64,000 nucleotides of DNA from Aeromonas jandaei. GTDB lineage: Bacteria > Pseudomonadota > Gammaproteobacteria > Enterobacterales > Aeromonadaceae. A program made the position numbers and the translations under genes. Under the pieces are notes generated by a model that did not search any database, was not told where the DNA came from, and saw nothing but the letters and a program-made list of their open reading frames with translations. Location of the stretch: contig NZ_CP149571.1 in the NCBI RefSeq assembly GCF_037890695.1, positions 1,362,501-1,426,500 on the forward strand, written 5' to 3'. Below, in pieces: positions 28,589-37,843 of this stretch (position 1 is its first letter; every line of letters begins with the position of its first letter).

Positions 28589-28969
28589 TACTAATTCACT
28601 TTTTGTTAGTGTTTTAATCTGAGTTTATTGTGGTTTATCGGGATTTAATTCTCAAAAGGCGAGACTGAAACATATCACTGCCATTGCGGGGTTTAGCCAG
28701 CGAGATTGGGAATGGAATCTGGGTCACAGAATGCAACAAAACTGACAATGGTGATTTTTGTGAAATATAAAACCAAAATTTGATCTGCGCTCGTTTTTTT
28801 ATTTTGACTAATCAGGCGTTTTTAGAATTACGTGAAAAATCGCACCATTTCTCGCCGACCGACTGTGATGTTTCACTGTCATTTTGCCGCTTTGCCAGCG
28901 TATCACGCTGTTCAAGAGCGCCTTGACCAGCGGATCACTCCGGCCATTACTCGGGGCAACTTCCCTGAC
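28589..28969. other. Intergenic region upstream of the sdaC-like gene, no gene seen
   Basis: This AT-rich stretch of about 380 bases must contain the promoter of the sdaC-like gene. A frame on the plus strand (28832-29029) has no ribosome binding site and runs through the cysQ terminator, so I do not call it. No clear operator, repeat or small RNA signature is visible. Confidence 0.5.
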
Positions 28970-28998
28970 AAAGCAGGCGGCCATCGGGCCGCCTGCTT
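28970..28998 (-). terminator. Terminator of cysQ
   Basis: On the minus strand AAGCAGGCGGCCCG/GGCCGCCTGCTTT forms a stable hairpin with a short T-run, 27 bases past the cysQ stop. Confidence 0.75.
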
Positions 28999-29025
28999 GT
29001 CTGGTGTGATGATATCGCTATCCGT

Positions 29026-29838
29026 TTAGTGGGCCAGAATGTTGCCCCAGGCGAGATCCGGATCCCCCATCACGATAAAGTCAGGGTTCTCCAGCGACTC
29101 GGTTTCGTTGTAACTGAGTGGCTGCAACGCCAGGCTGAGGATGCGGCCACCGGCTGCCTCGACGATGCACTGGGCGGCGGCGGTGTCCCACTCGCCGGTG
29201 GGGCCGAGCCGCACGTAGCAATCGGCCGCCCCTTCCGCCACCAGACAGGATTTGAGGGAGCTGGAGCCGAGCGGGATCAGCTCGTAGTTGATGGCCGGGT
29301 TGAGGCGGCGGGTGAGCTTCTCCAGCTTCTGGCGGCGGCTGATGGCCACCACCAGCGAGTCAGGCTGGTCATGCTCGTGGTGCATGGCGCTGATGGGCAA
29401 CACCTCGCCGTTCACTTCCTTGAAGGCGCCGTAGCCGCGCACCGCCCAGTAGAGCACGTCAGACTCGGGGGCGTAGATGACCCCGAGCACCGGCACATTG
29501 TCCCGCACCAGGGCGATCAGGGTGGCGAAATCGCCGCTGCCTGCGATAAATTCGCCAGTGCCGTCAAGGGGATCCACCAACCAGTATTGCCGCCAGTTGG
29601 ATCGCTGGCTGAAGGGGATGTCGGCCGCCTCTTCGGTCAGCACCGGCACATGGGGGGTGAGCGCCGAGAGCGCCTGTTTGAGGTAGGCATCGGCAGCAAG
29701 ATCGGCACTGGTGACCGGGGTCGCATCCTCCTTCAGCTGACGCTCGAACTGACCGCCGTGATAGATGTCGTGAAGGATCCTTCCGGCTTCGCGGGCAATC
29801 TCCTTGACCCCCGGCACCCAGGCCAACAACTCCTGCAT
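29026..29838 (-). CDS. cysQ: 3'(2'),5'-bisphosphate nucleotidase CysQ
   Basis: A 270-residue inositol-monophosphatase-fold enzyme that removes the 3'-phosphate from PAP, the by-product of sulfate assimilation. Metal-site motifs are LTEEAA, WLVDPLDGTGEFIAGSGDF and TGEWDTAAAQCIVEAAGG. It is longer than E. coli CysQ (246). It is encoded just downstream of nudE on the same strand (46-base gap), so the two are likely cotranscribed. Its link with the sulfate uptake genes 5 kb away is functional, not physical. Confidence 0.95.
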   Translation of the reverse strand: MQELLAWVPGVKEIAREAGRILHDIYHGGQFERQLKEDATPVTSADLAADAYLKQALSALTPHVPVLTEEAADIPFSQRSNWRQYWLVDPLDGTGEFIAGSGDFATLIALVRDNVPVLGVIYAPESDVLYWAVRGYGAFKEVNGEVLPISAMHHEHDQPDSLVVAISRRQKLEKLTRRLNPAINYELIPLGSSSLKSCLVAEGAADCYVRLGPTGEWDTAAAQCIVEAAGGRILSLALQPLSYNETESLENPDFIVMGDPDLAWGNILAH

Positions 29839-29884
29839 CTCGTTATCCTCTGTCTGTTAACTGCCCGTCTGCGGGCTACTCTGC

Positions 29885-30484
29885 CTACTCCGCCAGCCAC
29901 TTCTGGGCCAAGAGCAGGGCACTGATGCTGCGCGACTCGGTGAAGTCGGGCCGCGCCAGCAATTCGTCGATCCGGTTGAGTGGCCAGGGGATTACCTCCA
30001 GCGGTTCGGGCTCGTCGCCGATCCGCTGCTCGGGGAAGAGATCCCGCGCCAGCAAAATGTCCATCCGGCTGGAGAAGTAACCGGGCGCCAGTGACACCTG
30101 TTTGAGCAGGGTCAGGCTGTTGGCGCCAAAGCCCGCCTCTTCCATCAGCTCCCGGTTGCCTGCCTCGAAGGCATCTTCGCCCGGGTCGATCAGCCCCTTG
30201 GGAAAGCCCAGCTCGTAGGAGTGGGTGCCAGCGGCATATTCGCGCACCAGTAGCAGGGTCTGCTCATCGAACAGCGGCACCACCATGACGGCGCCACGAT
30301 TGCCGCCGCGCATCCGCTCGTAGACCCGCTCCTCGCCGTTGGAGAATTTGAGGTGGAGGGATTCCACTCTGAACAGCCGGCTCTCGGCCACGATCTCGGC
30401 CTTGAGGATCTCCGGTTTGCTCTTCTCCTGCTCCAGCTGGTCGATCGAAATCTGTTCGGGGGGGCTTTTGTGGTGCTCACTCAT
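29885..30484 (-). CDS. nudE: ADP-compound hydrolase NudE
   Basis: A 199-residue Nudix hydrolase with the complete Nudix box from about residue 97 to 119 (GLIDPGEDAF...RELMEEAGFG). NudE splits ADP-ribose, NADH, AppppA and similar compounds into nucleoside monophosphates. The first 25 residues are polar and poorly conserved. I start at ATG 30484; the frame is open upstream but that part is unlike the family. It diverges from yrfG, the same neighbourhood (nudE, yrfG) as in E. coli. Confidence 0.92.
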   Translation of the reverse strand: MSEHHKSPPEQISIDQLEQEKSKPEILKAEIVAESRLFRVESLHLKFSNGEERVYERMRGGNRGAVMVVPLFDEQTLLLVREYAAGTHSYELGFPKGLIDPGEDAFEAGNRELMEEAGFGANSLTLLKQVSLAPGYFSSRMDILLARDLFPEQRIGDEPEPLEVIPWPLNRIDELLARPDFTESRSISALLLAQKWLAE

Positions 30485-30627
30485 CAGGGGGGACGGCTCG
30501 TTAAAAAATCGTGCTTCAAGAGTAAACGACTCCCACACCGAACACCACGGGGCAGGGAGGGGAAAGGGGGAGGAAAAATCCGTTATACTGCCGCCCCGTT
30601 TTCCGAGATCCGCGATCAAGAGGCCCG

Positions 30628-31308
30628 ATGCCACACTCCCGCTCAAACACCTTGCCATGGCACCAGATAGATACCGTCTTGCTCGATATGGATGGCACCC
30701 TGATCGATCTGCATTTTGACAACCACCTCTGGCAGCAGCTGGTGCCGGAGCGTTACGCCGAGCGGCTCGGGCTGCCACTGGATGAAGCCAAAGCGCAGAT
30801 CGACGTCCACTATCACGCCGTCAACGGCACCCTCAACTGGTACTGCGTGGATTACTGGAGCGAGACCCTGGGGCTCGATATTCGTGCCCTCAAGCAGGAG
30901 CTGCTGGCGAAGATCCAGTGGCGTCCCCACGCCATCCCCTTTCTGGCCGCGCTGCGCGCCGCGGGCAAGCAGCTGGTGCTTTTCACCAACGCCCACCCCG
31001 CCAGTCTGTCGGTGAAGGATGCTCAGTTGGGACTAAGCAAGCATCTGGATTTGATGGTGAGTACCCACGAGCTGGGCTGGTCGAAGGAGAGTCAGCACTG
31101 CTGGCAGGCGCTGGCACAGCGGCTGGTGTTCGATCCGGCCCGCACCCTGTTTGTGGATGATAGCGCGCGGATCCTGCGGGCTGCCGCCGACTATGGCATC
31201 GGCTATCAGCTGGCGATCCAGAATCCGGACAGCTGCAAGCCGGAGCAGAGCATTACCGCTTTTCCGGCGATCCGCGACTATGCCGAGTTGCTGCCGCTGG
31301 CAATCTGA
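30628..31308 (+). CDS. yrfG: GMP/IMP nucleotidase YrfG (HAD superfamily)
   Basis: A 226-residue HAD phosphatase: motif I LLDMDGTLIDLHFDNHLW, motif II LVLFTNAHP, motif III lysine in WSKESQHC and motif IV LFVDDSARIL. The specific N-terminal WHQIDTVLLDMDGTLIDLHFD and the DVHYHAVNGTLNWYC segment fit YrfG, a purine nucleotide 5'-phosphatase. The ATG at 30628 has GAGGCCCG just before it. Confidence 0.92.
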   Translation: MPHSRSNTLPWHQIDTVLLDMDGTLIDLHFDNHLWQQLVPERYAERLGLPLDEAKAQIDVHYHAVNGTLNWYCVDYWSETLGLDIRALKQELLAKIQWRPHAIPFLAALRAAGKQLVLFTNAHPASLSVKDAQLGLSKHLDLMVSTHELGWSKESQHCWQALAQRLVFDPARTLFVDDSARILRAAADYGIGYQLAIQNPDSCKPEQSITAFPAIRDYAELLPLAI

Positions 31309-31321
31309 ATCAGTTCAAACA

Positions 31322-31350
31322 AGAGAGGGCTGCATCATGCAGCCCTCTCT
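31322..31350. terminator. Terminator after yrfG
   Basis: The hairpin AGAGAGGGCTGCAT/ATGCAGCCCTCTCT lies between the yrfG stop and the convergent pspB-like gene. Confidence 0.8.
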
Positions 31351-31375
31351 GTATCTGAAACCTGGTGGTGAAACA

Positions 31376-31588
31376 TCACAGCTCCCGGAACGGGCGCCGT
31401 TTCTCTTCCTCGATGACAATCGCCTCCAGATTGGCGATCCGCTCCTGTAGCTCTCTGATGATCATATCCTGCCTGCCGAGGCGGTCGGTGATGCGGGCAT
31501 CCCCCATCTGGTAGCGGGCCCGCTTGCCGAGATATCCGAACAATACGCTGATAAATACGATCAGGACTATGCCTGTCCACATGGTCAT
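31376..31588 (-). CDS. PspB-like small membrane protein
   Basis: A 70-residue protein: one N-terminal membrane helix (TGIVLIVFISVLFGYLG), a basic stretch KRARYQ, and a C-terminal heptad helix RELQERIANLEAIVIEEEKRR. Size and layout match PspB of the phage-shock system, which with PspC senses membrane stress and sequesters PspA. No pspA, pspC or pspF is next to it, so this is an orphan paralogue or a protein that only resembles PspB. ATG at 31588 follows AAGGAGTCGTGAC. Confidence 0.65.
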   Translation of the reverse strand: MTMWTGIVLIVFISVLFGYLGKRARYQMGDARITDRLGRQDMIIRELQERIANLEAIVIEEEKRRPFREL

Positions 31589-31702
31589 GTCACGACTCCT
31601 TGTCGTCTATAGACGGCGAAAACGCTGATGAGATCTGCTCTGTTTTCTCATAGCTGCCGGGCGGCCGCAATGGGGCCCATTGTCCCTTTGTGACGCAGAC
31701 AG

Positions 31703-32041
31703 CTATTGCTGCCAGAGTGGCCGAGCGACCCAGAGCGCCCACAGGGTGAGGTGCAGCAGCACGATAAACCAGAAGACCAGCCGGTAGCTGCGCTTCTGGG
31801 TCTTGTGACGCAGCCACTGGCGGGCCACCAGAGCGCCCGGCCAGCCGCCGCACAGCTCCAGCAGATGGAGCCTCGATTCGGGAATGCGCCACTCGCCCCG
31901 CACCGCTTGCCGCTTGTCCCAGGCGTAGGCCGCCAGCGTCAGCAGACTCATGGTCAGCAGTGCGGCCAGTGGCCACCACTGCTGGCTGTCGAGGCCGAGC
32001 CAGAGGGTCCAGCCCAGCGGCAGCAGCGCCAGCGCCATCAT
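31703..32041 (-). CDS. DUF1294 membrane protein
   Basis: A 112-residue protein with two N-terminal membrane helices, the DUF1294 signature YAWDKRQAVRGEWRIPESRLHLLELCGGWPG, an RQWLRHKTQKRSYR motif, and a third C-terminal helix. In other bacteria this domain is often fused to a cold-shock domain; here it stands alone. Its start overlaps the end of the acetyltransferase gene (ATGATG with TGA inside), indicating translational coupling. Function of the family is unknown. Confidence 0.85.
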   Translation of the reverse strand: MMALALLPLGWTLWLGLDSQQWWPLAALLTMSLLTLAAYAWDKRQAVRGEWRIPESRLHLLELCGGWPGALVARQWLRHKTQKRSYRLVFWFIVLLHLTLWALWVARPLWQQ

Positions 32042-32628
32042 TGGGCCAGCTCCCAGCAGCGCTCCTCATCCTGCTTGAGGGTGCGGATCACCCTGGCCGG
32101 ATTGCCCACCGCCACCGAGTCGGCCGGGATGTCGCGGGTGACCACTGCGCCGGCGCCAATGATGGAGCGCGGCCCTATGGTGACGCCGGGGCAGATGATG
32201 GCGCCACCGCCGATCCAGCAGTCATCGCCGATCCGTACCGGCTTGTTGTAGGCAGTCCAGTTGCGTCGTTCCAGATAGTTCATGGTGTGGGTGGCGGTGT
32301 AGATCTGCACGTTGGGGGCCAGCAGCACATGGCTGCCGATATGCACTTCACCCAGATCGAGAATGGTGACGTTGAAGTTGAAGAAGGTCTTCTCGCCGAT
32401 GTGGATGTTGCGGCCAAACTCGCAGGTAAACGGCGTGCTGATCCAGCAGGAGTCGGGGCAGTGGCCGAACAGCTCGCGGCAAATCTGCTGGCGCAGAGGG
32501 CCATCGCCCGCCGATGAACCATTGAGCCGGGCCAGCAGCGCCTGACCGCGGATCCGGTCGTTGGCTATCTCCTCGCTCTGGCTATCCAGTGCCCCGCCAG
32601 CCAGTACCTTGTCCCAGTCGCTCGCCAT
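32038..32628 (-). CDS. Maltose/galactoside-type O-acetyltransferase
   Basis: A 196-residue left-handed beta-helix acetyltransferase of the Maa/LacA/NodL family. Motifs: the N-terminal KVLAGGAL and short helical region, PFTCEFGRNIHIGEKTFFNFN, the catalytic histidine in YTATHTMNYLERR, and WIGGGAIICPGVTIG...IGAGAVVTRDIP. It moves an acetyl group from acetyl-CoA to a sugar hydroxyl. I start at ATG 32628 because GAGGAGGTAGCA precedes it. It forms a two-gene unit with the DUF1294 gene. Confidence 0.9.
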   Translation of the reverse strand: MASDWDKVLAGGALDSQSEEIANDRIRGQALLARLNGSSAGDGPLRQQICRELFGHCPDSCWISTPFTCEFGRNIHIGEKTFFNFNVTILDLGEVHIGSHVLLAPNVQIYTATHTMNYLERRNWTAYNKPVRIGDDCWIGGGAIICPGVTIGPRSIIGAGAVVTRDIPADSVAVGNPARVIRTLKQDEERCWELAQ

Positions 32629-32714
32629 TGCTACCTCCTCATGCTGCAAGAGGGGGCAGTATACGTGACAAGCGCGAGAGGCGTCAGTCTGTCACTTCTG
32701 GCAGGTGATCCCCG

Positions 32715-33977
32715 TCATCCTGCTGGCCAGACGAGGGGGAGGATCAGCAGGGCCGAGACGAAGTAGGGGAGCAGCACCCGCAGCCCCAGGCTGCGACCAC
32801 CGATGCCGAGGGCCAGCAACCCCTTCACCAGCGAGTTGATCAAACCGGCAAGCAGGATGCCGCGGGCCGCCACCTCCAGTGCCAGCTCCTTGTGGGATAG
32901 CTGGGAGAGCGACAAGGTGATGGCATCCACGTCGGTGATCCCCGACACCAGCGACAGCAGATAGACCCCCGAGTTGCCTACCTTGTCTTGCAGCAGAGTT
33001 GCCATAAAGCCGATCAGCGCCAGCAGCAGGCCGAACTTGATGGCGGTGGCAAGATCGAGCGGGTTGCTGGTTTCCGGCTGCACCGGGCCGTCAGTCAGCT
33101 CCTCGCGCTGGCGCCAGAACCAGAAGGCAAAGCCGTACACCGTGGCAGCCAGCAGAACGAGCGGGGCGGCGAGGCGCATCGCCAGTTCGCTGTGAATCAG
33201 CAGTACCAGTACCAGCAGCCGCAGCCACATGGTGGCCCCTGCCAGCAGGATGCCGGTGGCCAGCAGCCGCTCCAGCCCCCCTTGTTCCTTGTTGAGGCGG
33301 GCGAACTGCAGGGTGAGGGCGGTGGAGGAGGCCAATCCCGCCAGTATGCTGGTGAGCACCAGTCCGGCGCGGGTACCGAGCAGGCGTACCGCGAAGTGGC
33401 CACAAAACGAGATGCCGGCGATCACCACCACCATCAGCCAGATCTTGAAGGGGTTGAAGGCATCGAGGGGGCCCATCTCCTCGTTGGGCAGTACCGGCAG
33501 CAGTACCAGCGAGATGAGCAGAAAGCGCAGGGTGGCGTGGAATTCGGTTTCGCTCAGAAACAGCATCCCCTGCTGGATCTTGCCCTTGAGCCCCATCAGC
33601 AGGGCCGCCAGCACGGCGCAGGCCACCGCCTCGCTCGGGCTCAGCAGCACCGACATCAGCCCCAGCAGATAGGTGAGCAGCATGGCTACCGAGCTGGTGA
33701 GACCGAACTCTCCCTGCCAGCGCTGGGCCAGCCAGACCGAGAGGCCGCAACCGATCACCACCGCCAGCAGGCCGAGCAGCGGCAGCCAAGGGCCCAGGGT
33801 CGGCAGCAGCAAACCGCAGACCCCGCCGAGCAGGCCGATGAGGCCGTAGGTACGCATCCCGGCGATGCGCTGGTTATCCCCCAGTTGGCGTACCTGCCAG
33901 CCCCGCTCCAGTCCGATGATGAGGCCGATGGCCAGCGAGACCAGGGCACCGTTGACGGGTTCTGCATTGATCCACAT
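32715..33977 (-). CDS. MgtC/SapB-family membrane protein with DUF4010
   Basis: A 420-residue protein with 11-13 helices. The N-terminal 140 residues form an MgtC/SapB domain (GLIIGLERGWQVRQLGDNQRIAGMRTYGLIGLLG). The rest is DUF4010, with LASSTALTLQFARLNKE and SLVSGITDVDAITLSLSQL. MgtC relatives help cells grow at low Mg2+ and modulate ATP synthase; the DUF4010 fusion has no assigned role. ATG at 33977 follows AAGGAAGTCGTT. It diverges from sbp. Confidence 0.85.
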   Translation of the reverse strand: MWINAEPVNGALVSLAIGLIIGLERGWQVRQLGDNQRIAGMRTYGLIGLLGGVCGLLLPTLGPWLPLLGLLAVVIGCGLSVWLAQRWQGEFGLTSSVAMLLTYLLGLMSVLLSPSEAVACAVLAALLMGLKGKIQQGMLFLSETEFHATLRFLLISLVLLPVLPNEEMGPLDAFNPFKIWLMVVVIAGISFCGHFAVRLLGTRAGLVLTSILAGLASSTALTLQFARLNKEQGGLERLLATGILLAGATMWLRLLVLVLLIHSELAMRLAAPLVLLAATVYGFAFWFWRQREELTDGPVQPETSNPLDLATAIKFGLLLALIGFMATLLQDKVGNSGVYLLSLVSGITDVDAITLSLSQLSHKELALEVAARGILLAGLINSLVKGLLALGIGGRSLGLRVLLPYFVSALLILPLVWPAG

Positions 33978-34196
33978 AACGACTTCCTTTTCGTCATCTG
34001 CCTGCCTTGTTCCCATGATGGCACAGCGCTTGAGGTCACAGAGGGGCATGGCTCACAGAGTCTGCGTCTGGCTCCTTGTGGCGTGTGACTGACTGCCTGA
34101 TATGAGCAAAAGAGATAAGCAAAGAGTTATTTCTTTCTTCTCGGCATAACAACTCCGCGGCATGCTGCTCTCAACCCAACGATATGGAGTATCACC

Positions 34197-35198
34197 ATGA
34201 AACTGCGAATGACCGCTCTCTCCCTCTTCTCCGTGCTGGCCTTTGGCCAGGCCTACGCCGCAGAAGTGCACCTGCTCAACGTCTCCTACGATCCGACCCG
34301 CGAGCTGTTTCAGGAGTACAACTCCGCTTTTGCCAAGGAGTGGAAGGCCAAAACCGGTGACGATGTGGTGGTGAGCCAGTCTCACGGTGGCTCCGGCAAG
34401 CAGGCTCGCGCCGTTGTGGACGGGCTGGAAGCTGATGTGGTCTCGCTGGCGCTGGCCTACGACGTAAACGCCGTTGCCAAGCAAGGTCTTATCGCAGCGG
34501 ATTGGCAGAACCGTCTGGCCAATAATGCAGCGCCTTATACCTCGACCATCGTCTTCCTGGTACGCAAGGGCAATCCCAAGCAGATCAAGGATTGGGGCGA
34601 CCTGGTGCGCAAGGATGTGGCCATCGTGACCCCCAATCCCAAGACCTCCGGCGGTGCCCGCTGGAACTATCTGGCCGCCTGGGGTTATGCCCTGAAGAAG
34701 AGTGGCAATGAAGAGGGGGCCAAACAGTTTGTCGGCGATCTCTACAAGAACGTGAAGGTGCTGGACTCCGGCGCCCGCGGTGCCACCACCAGCTTTATCG
34801 AGCGTGGCCTTGGCGATGTGCTGCTGGCATGGGAGAACGAAGCCCTGCTGGTACTTGGTCAGCCCGGTGCCAGCGACAAGTTCGAACTGGTGGTGCCGTC
34901 AGTATCCATTCTGGCTGAGCCGCCGGTCGCGGTGGTGGACAAGGTCGCCAAGAAGCACGGCACCGAAACGGTGGCCAAGGCCTACCTCGACTACCTCTAC
35001 TCCGACGAGGGACAGCACATAGTCGCCAAGTATCACTACCGCCCCAGCAATCCGGCGATCCTGAAAGAGACCGCAGATCAGTTCCCCAAGCTGGCACTCT
35101 TTACGGTCAAGGATATCGAGGGGAACTGGGATAAAGCCCAGAAGAAGCACTTCGCACAGGGCGGTCTGTTTGACCAGATCTACCAACCCGGTGGCTGA
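34197..35198 (+). CDS. sbp: Periplasmic sulfate-binding protein
   Basis: A 333-residue substrate-binding protein with a 22-residue signal peptide cut after AYA. Landmarks: [55 protein letters not shown] and the sulfate site around [11 protein letters not shown]. It delivers sulfate to the CysTWA transporter encoded downstream. Only an alpha/beta hydrolase gene and a terminator separate them. ATG preceded by ATGGAGTATCACC. Expression under sulfur limitation through CysB is expected but no clear site was picked out. Confidence 0.95.
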   Translation: MKLRMTALSLFSVLAFGQAYAAEVHLLNVSYDPTRELFQEYNSAFAKEWKAKTGDDVVVSQSHGGSGKQARAVVDGLEADVVSLALAYDVNAVAKQGLIAADWQNRLANNAAPYTSTIVFLVRKGNPKQIKDWGDLVRKDVAIVTPNPKTSGGARWNYLAAWGYALKKSGNEEGAKQFVGDLYKNVKVLDSGARGATTSFIERGLGDVLLAWENEALLVLGQPGASDKFELVVPSVSILAEPPVAVVDKVAKKHGTETVAKAYLDYLYSDEGQHIVAKYHYRPSNPAILKETADQFPKLALFTVKDIEGNWDKAQKKHFAQGGLFDQIYQPGG

Positions 35199-35260
35199 GG
35201 CAGGTAACTCCGTATAACCCCTTTGAACTGGCCCCTGTGCCAGCCGATAGGAGCACCAAG

Positions 35261-35842
35261 ATGAACAAGATCCTCCTGGTTCCCGGTCTGCACAACAGTG
35301 GGCCGGATCACTGGCAAAGTCGCTGGCACGAGCACTTTCCCTACTGGCAACGGATGGCGGGTCTGCCATGGGAGAAACCGGATCTCACGGTCTGGAGTGC
35401 CAAGCTGGCGAGCAAGTTGAGAAGTCGCCGCAGTCGGGTCCATCTGGTGGCCCACTCTTTCGGTGCCCTGACCGCCATTGCGGCAGCCAGATTGCAGCCG
35501 GAGAAGGTCGCCTCGCTCTTTCTGGTGGCACCGGCTGACCCGGCCCGTTTCGGGATTGTCGATGAACGGTTGGAAGGGCCGTTGCAAGTCTCCGCCCAGC
35601 TGGTGGCCAGTCGCAACGATCCCTGGATGAGCTTCGAGCGGGCCGAATACTGGAGTCGTCAGTGGCAGGTGCCTCTGTTCGACGCCGGCAACGCGGGCCA
35701 TATCAATGCCCAGTCCGGTCATGGCGACTGGCATCAGGGGTTGGAACTGCTTGGCTCTCTCTATCGCCGGGCCGAGCTGGTGGTTGCTCCGCAAGCGGCT
35801 TCGGCTATCAGAACTGTTGTTGTCTCTGCCATCGGCCCTTAA
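35261..35842 (+). CDS. RBBP9/YdeN-type serine hydrolase
   Basis: A 193-residue alpha/beta hydrolase. The N terminus ILLVPGLHNSGPDHWQSRW, the nucleophile elbow VAHSFGALTAIAAA and the closing GNAGHINAQSGHGDWHQG (catalytic histidine in GHI) are the family signature of RBBP9/YdeN, small esterases with unknown natural substrates. Start at 35261 is fixed by AGGAGCACCAAG. It follows sbp by 62 bases and may be cotranscribed, placing it inside the sulfate-uptake block, which is unusual. The sulfate link is an inference from position only. Confidence 0.88.
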   Translation: MNKILLVPGLHNSGPDHWQSRWHEHFPYWQRMAGLPWEKPDLTVWSAKLASKLRSRRSRVHLVAHSFGALTAIAAARLQPEKVASLFLVAPADPARFGIVDERLEGPLQVSAQLVASRNDPWMSFERAEYWSRQWQVPLFDAGNAGHINAQSGHGDWHQGLELLGSLYRRAELVVAPQAASAIRTVVVSAIGP

Positions 35843-35922
35843 CCAATGGCGGGATATGTTATCGGGTGAGCTGTTGCGAACCCTGCTCTTTGAATGTTGC
35901 GCTCCGTATTGCTCCATTTCTT

Positions 35923-35955
35923 AGGTCTTTTATTTATATAAAAGACCTTTTTTTA
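35923..35955 (+). terminator. Terminator after the hydrolase gene
   Basis: The hairpin AGGTCTTTTAT/ATAAAAGACCT with a run of T lies 80 bases after the hydrolase stop. It splits sbp-hydrolase from cysTWA into separate units. Confidence 0.9.
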
Positions 35956-36094
35956 TTTGGATCGCTCTAAAAGCCTTGTCGCACCGTTGTTAGACAAAAA
36001 AGTAATTAGCAAAGTCGCAAATGGTGTTTGTTGCTTAAAAGGAGAGTAAGCAGAATCGCTACATCTGATGTTTTTCATAACAAATGGAATCGTT

Positions 36095-36934
36095 ATGCGA
36101 TTTGGTTCTTACTCAGTCCTGCCGGGATTTGGCCCGACCCTCGGCTTTACTCTGCTCTATCTGGGGCTGCTGGTGCTGTTGCCGCTCTCGGCGCTGGTGC
36201 TGTTTGCCGCGAACAACCTCACGGCAGCCGAGTTCTGGCAGGTGATTGGTTCACCCCGGGTGCTCGCCTCCTTTCGCCTGAGTTTCGGGGCGGCCTTTGT
36301 CGCGGCGCTGCTCAACAGCCTGTTTGGCCTGATCCTGGCCTGGATCCTGGTGCGCTACACTTTCCCCGGTCGTCGACTGGTGGATGCGTTGATCGACCTG
36401 CCATTTGCCATGCCGACCGCTGTATCCGGCATCGCCCTGTGCGCCATTTTCGCCCCCAACGGCTGGATCGGCCATCTACTGGCGCCGCTCGGCATCCAGC
36501 TCGCCTACAACCCCATCGGCGTCGTTATCGCCCTCACCTTTATCGGGCTGCCTTTTGTGGTGCGCACCCTGCAGCCGGTGCTGCGAGAGGCTGAGAGCGA
36601 GCAGGAGGAGGCCGCCGCCAGCCTCGGCGCTGATCGCTGGCAGACCTTTATCCACGTGCTCTGGCCGACCCTGATCCCGGCCCTGCTCACCGGCTTTGCG
36701 TTGGCCTTTGCCCGTGCAGTGGGGGAGTACGGCTCCGTCATCTTTATCGCCGGCAACCTGCCGATGGTCTCGGAAATCGCACCGCTGATGATCATGAGTC
36801 ATCTGGAGGAGTACGACTATGCCGGCGCCTCTGCCATTGCCGTAGTGATGCTGCTGATCTCATTCATTTTGTTACTGCTAATCAACAAGTTGCAGGCCTG
36901 GAGCTGGTCTCGTATCGGAGGGAGCCGGATATGA
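36095..36934 (+). CDS. cysT: Sulfate/thiosulfate ABC permease CysT (CysU)
   Basis: A 279-residue inner-membrane permease with six helices and the cytoplasmic coupling loop [23 protein letters not shown]. Further family features are [23 protein letters not shown] and [18 protein letters not shown]. It pairs with CysW to form the sulfate channel driven by CysA. An ATG at 36068 is also in frame, but neither start has a strong ribosome binding site; I prefer 36095 ([12 protein letters not shown]). Its last four bases overlap the cysW start. Confidence 0.94.
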   Translation: MRFGSYSVLPGFGPTLGFTLLYLGLLVLLPLSALVLFAANNLTAAEFWQVIGSPRVLASFRLSFGAAFVAALLNSLFGLILAWILVRYTFPGRRLVDALIDLPFAMPTAVSGIALCAIFAPNGWIGHLLAPLGIQLAYNPIGVVIALTFIGLPFVVRTLQPVLREAESEQEEAAASLGADRWQTFIHVLWPTLIPALLTGFALAFARAVGEYGSVIFIAGNLPMVSEIAPLMIMSHLEEYDYAGASAIAVVMLLISFILLLLINKLQAWSWSRIGGSRI

Positions 36935-37821
36935 ACGCATCGACACTCGCCCTTGAAGTCGCCCCTGTGGAGGTTGCTCCCGTGCGCAAGGCTCCGACCG
37001 TGATCCGCGAGCCCCAGTGGGTCAAATGGCTGCTCATCACGGTGGGTCTCGGCTGGTTTGCCGCCCTGTTGCTGCTGCCGTTGGCCACCGTCTTTATTCA
37101 GGCGCTGAGCCCTGGGCTGGCCTTCTTCTGGCACGCCATCAGCGAGCCGGATGCCCTGAGCGCCCTCGGTCTCACCGCACTGGTGACCCTCTGCGCCGTT
37201 CCCCTCAATCTGCTGTTCGGGATCGCGGCGGCCTGGGCCATCGCCCGTTTCCGCTTCCCCGGTCGGCAGCTGCTCATCACCATCATCGATCTGCCCTTCT
37301 CGGTGTCGCCGGTGATCGCCGGTCTGATGCTGGTGTTGATGTTCGGCAGCCGCGGCTGGTTCGGTGACTGGCTGAGCGAACACGACATCAAGATCATCTT
37401 CGCCACCCCGGGGATCATCCTGGCCACCACCTTCATTACCGTGCCCTTCGTGGTGCGCGAGCTGCTGCCCCAGATGGAGGCGCGTGGCCCGGAAGAGGAA
37501 GAGGCGGCCATCATGCTGGGGGCGAGCGGTCTGCAGATGTTCTGGCGCGTCACCCTTCCCGGCATTCGCTGGAGCCTGATGTACGGCCTGCTGCTCTGTA
37601 CCGCCCGCGCGGTGGGGGAGTTTGGCGCGGTGTCGGTAGTTTCCGGTCATATTCGCGGCCAGACCAATACCCTGCCGCTGCATATCGAGATCCTCTACAA
37701 CGAGTACCAGACCGGCGCCGCCTTTGCAGTGGCAAGCCTCTTGGCTCTGTTCGGGATCTTCACCCTGCTGGGTGAAACCCTGTTGGCCCGGCTGCGTGCC
37801 CAGCCCACCAAATCTCACTGA
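36931..37821 (+). CDS. cysW: Sulfate/thiosulfate ABC permease CysW
   Basis: A 296-residue permease with a polar N-terminal extension of about 25 residues ([13 protein letters not shown]), six helices and the coupling loop [51 protein letters not shown] is typical of CysW. The start overlaps cysT by ATGA, so translation is coupled. It is followed by cysA 22 bases later. Confidence 0.95.
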   Translation: MNASTLALEVAPVEVAPVRKAPTVIREPQWVKWLLITVGLGWFAALLLLPLATVFIQALSPGLAFFWHAISEPDALSALGLTALVTLCAVPLNLLFGIAAAWAIARFRFPGRQLLITIIDLPFSVSPVIAGLMLVLMFGSRGWFGDWLSEHDIKIIFATPGIILATTFITVPFVVRELLPQMEARGPEEEEAAIMLGASGLQMFWRVTLPGIRWSLMYGLLLCTARAVGEFGAVSVVSGHIRGQTNTLPLHIEILYNEYQTGAAFAVASLLALFGIFTLLGETLLARLRAQPTKSH

Positions 37822-37843
37822 TCACCGTTTTAAAGAGGCAGCC

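Noticed and set aside
28832..29029. 65-codon plus-strand ORF upstream of cysQ's end
   Set aside because: No ribosome binding site, and it runs through the cysQ terminator.
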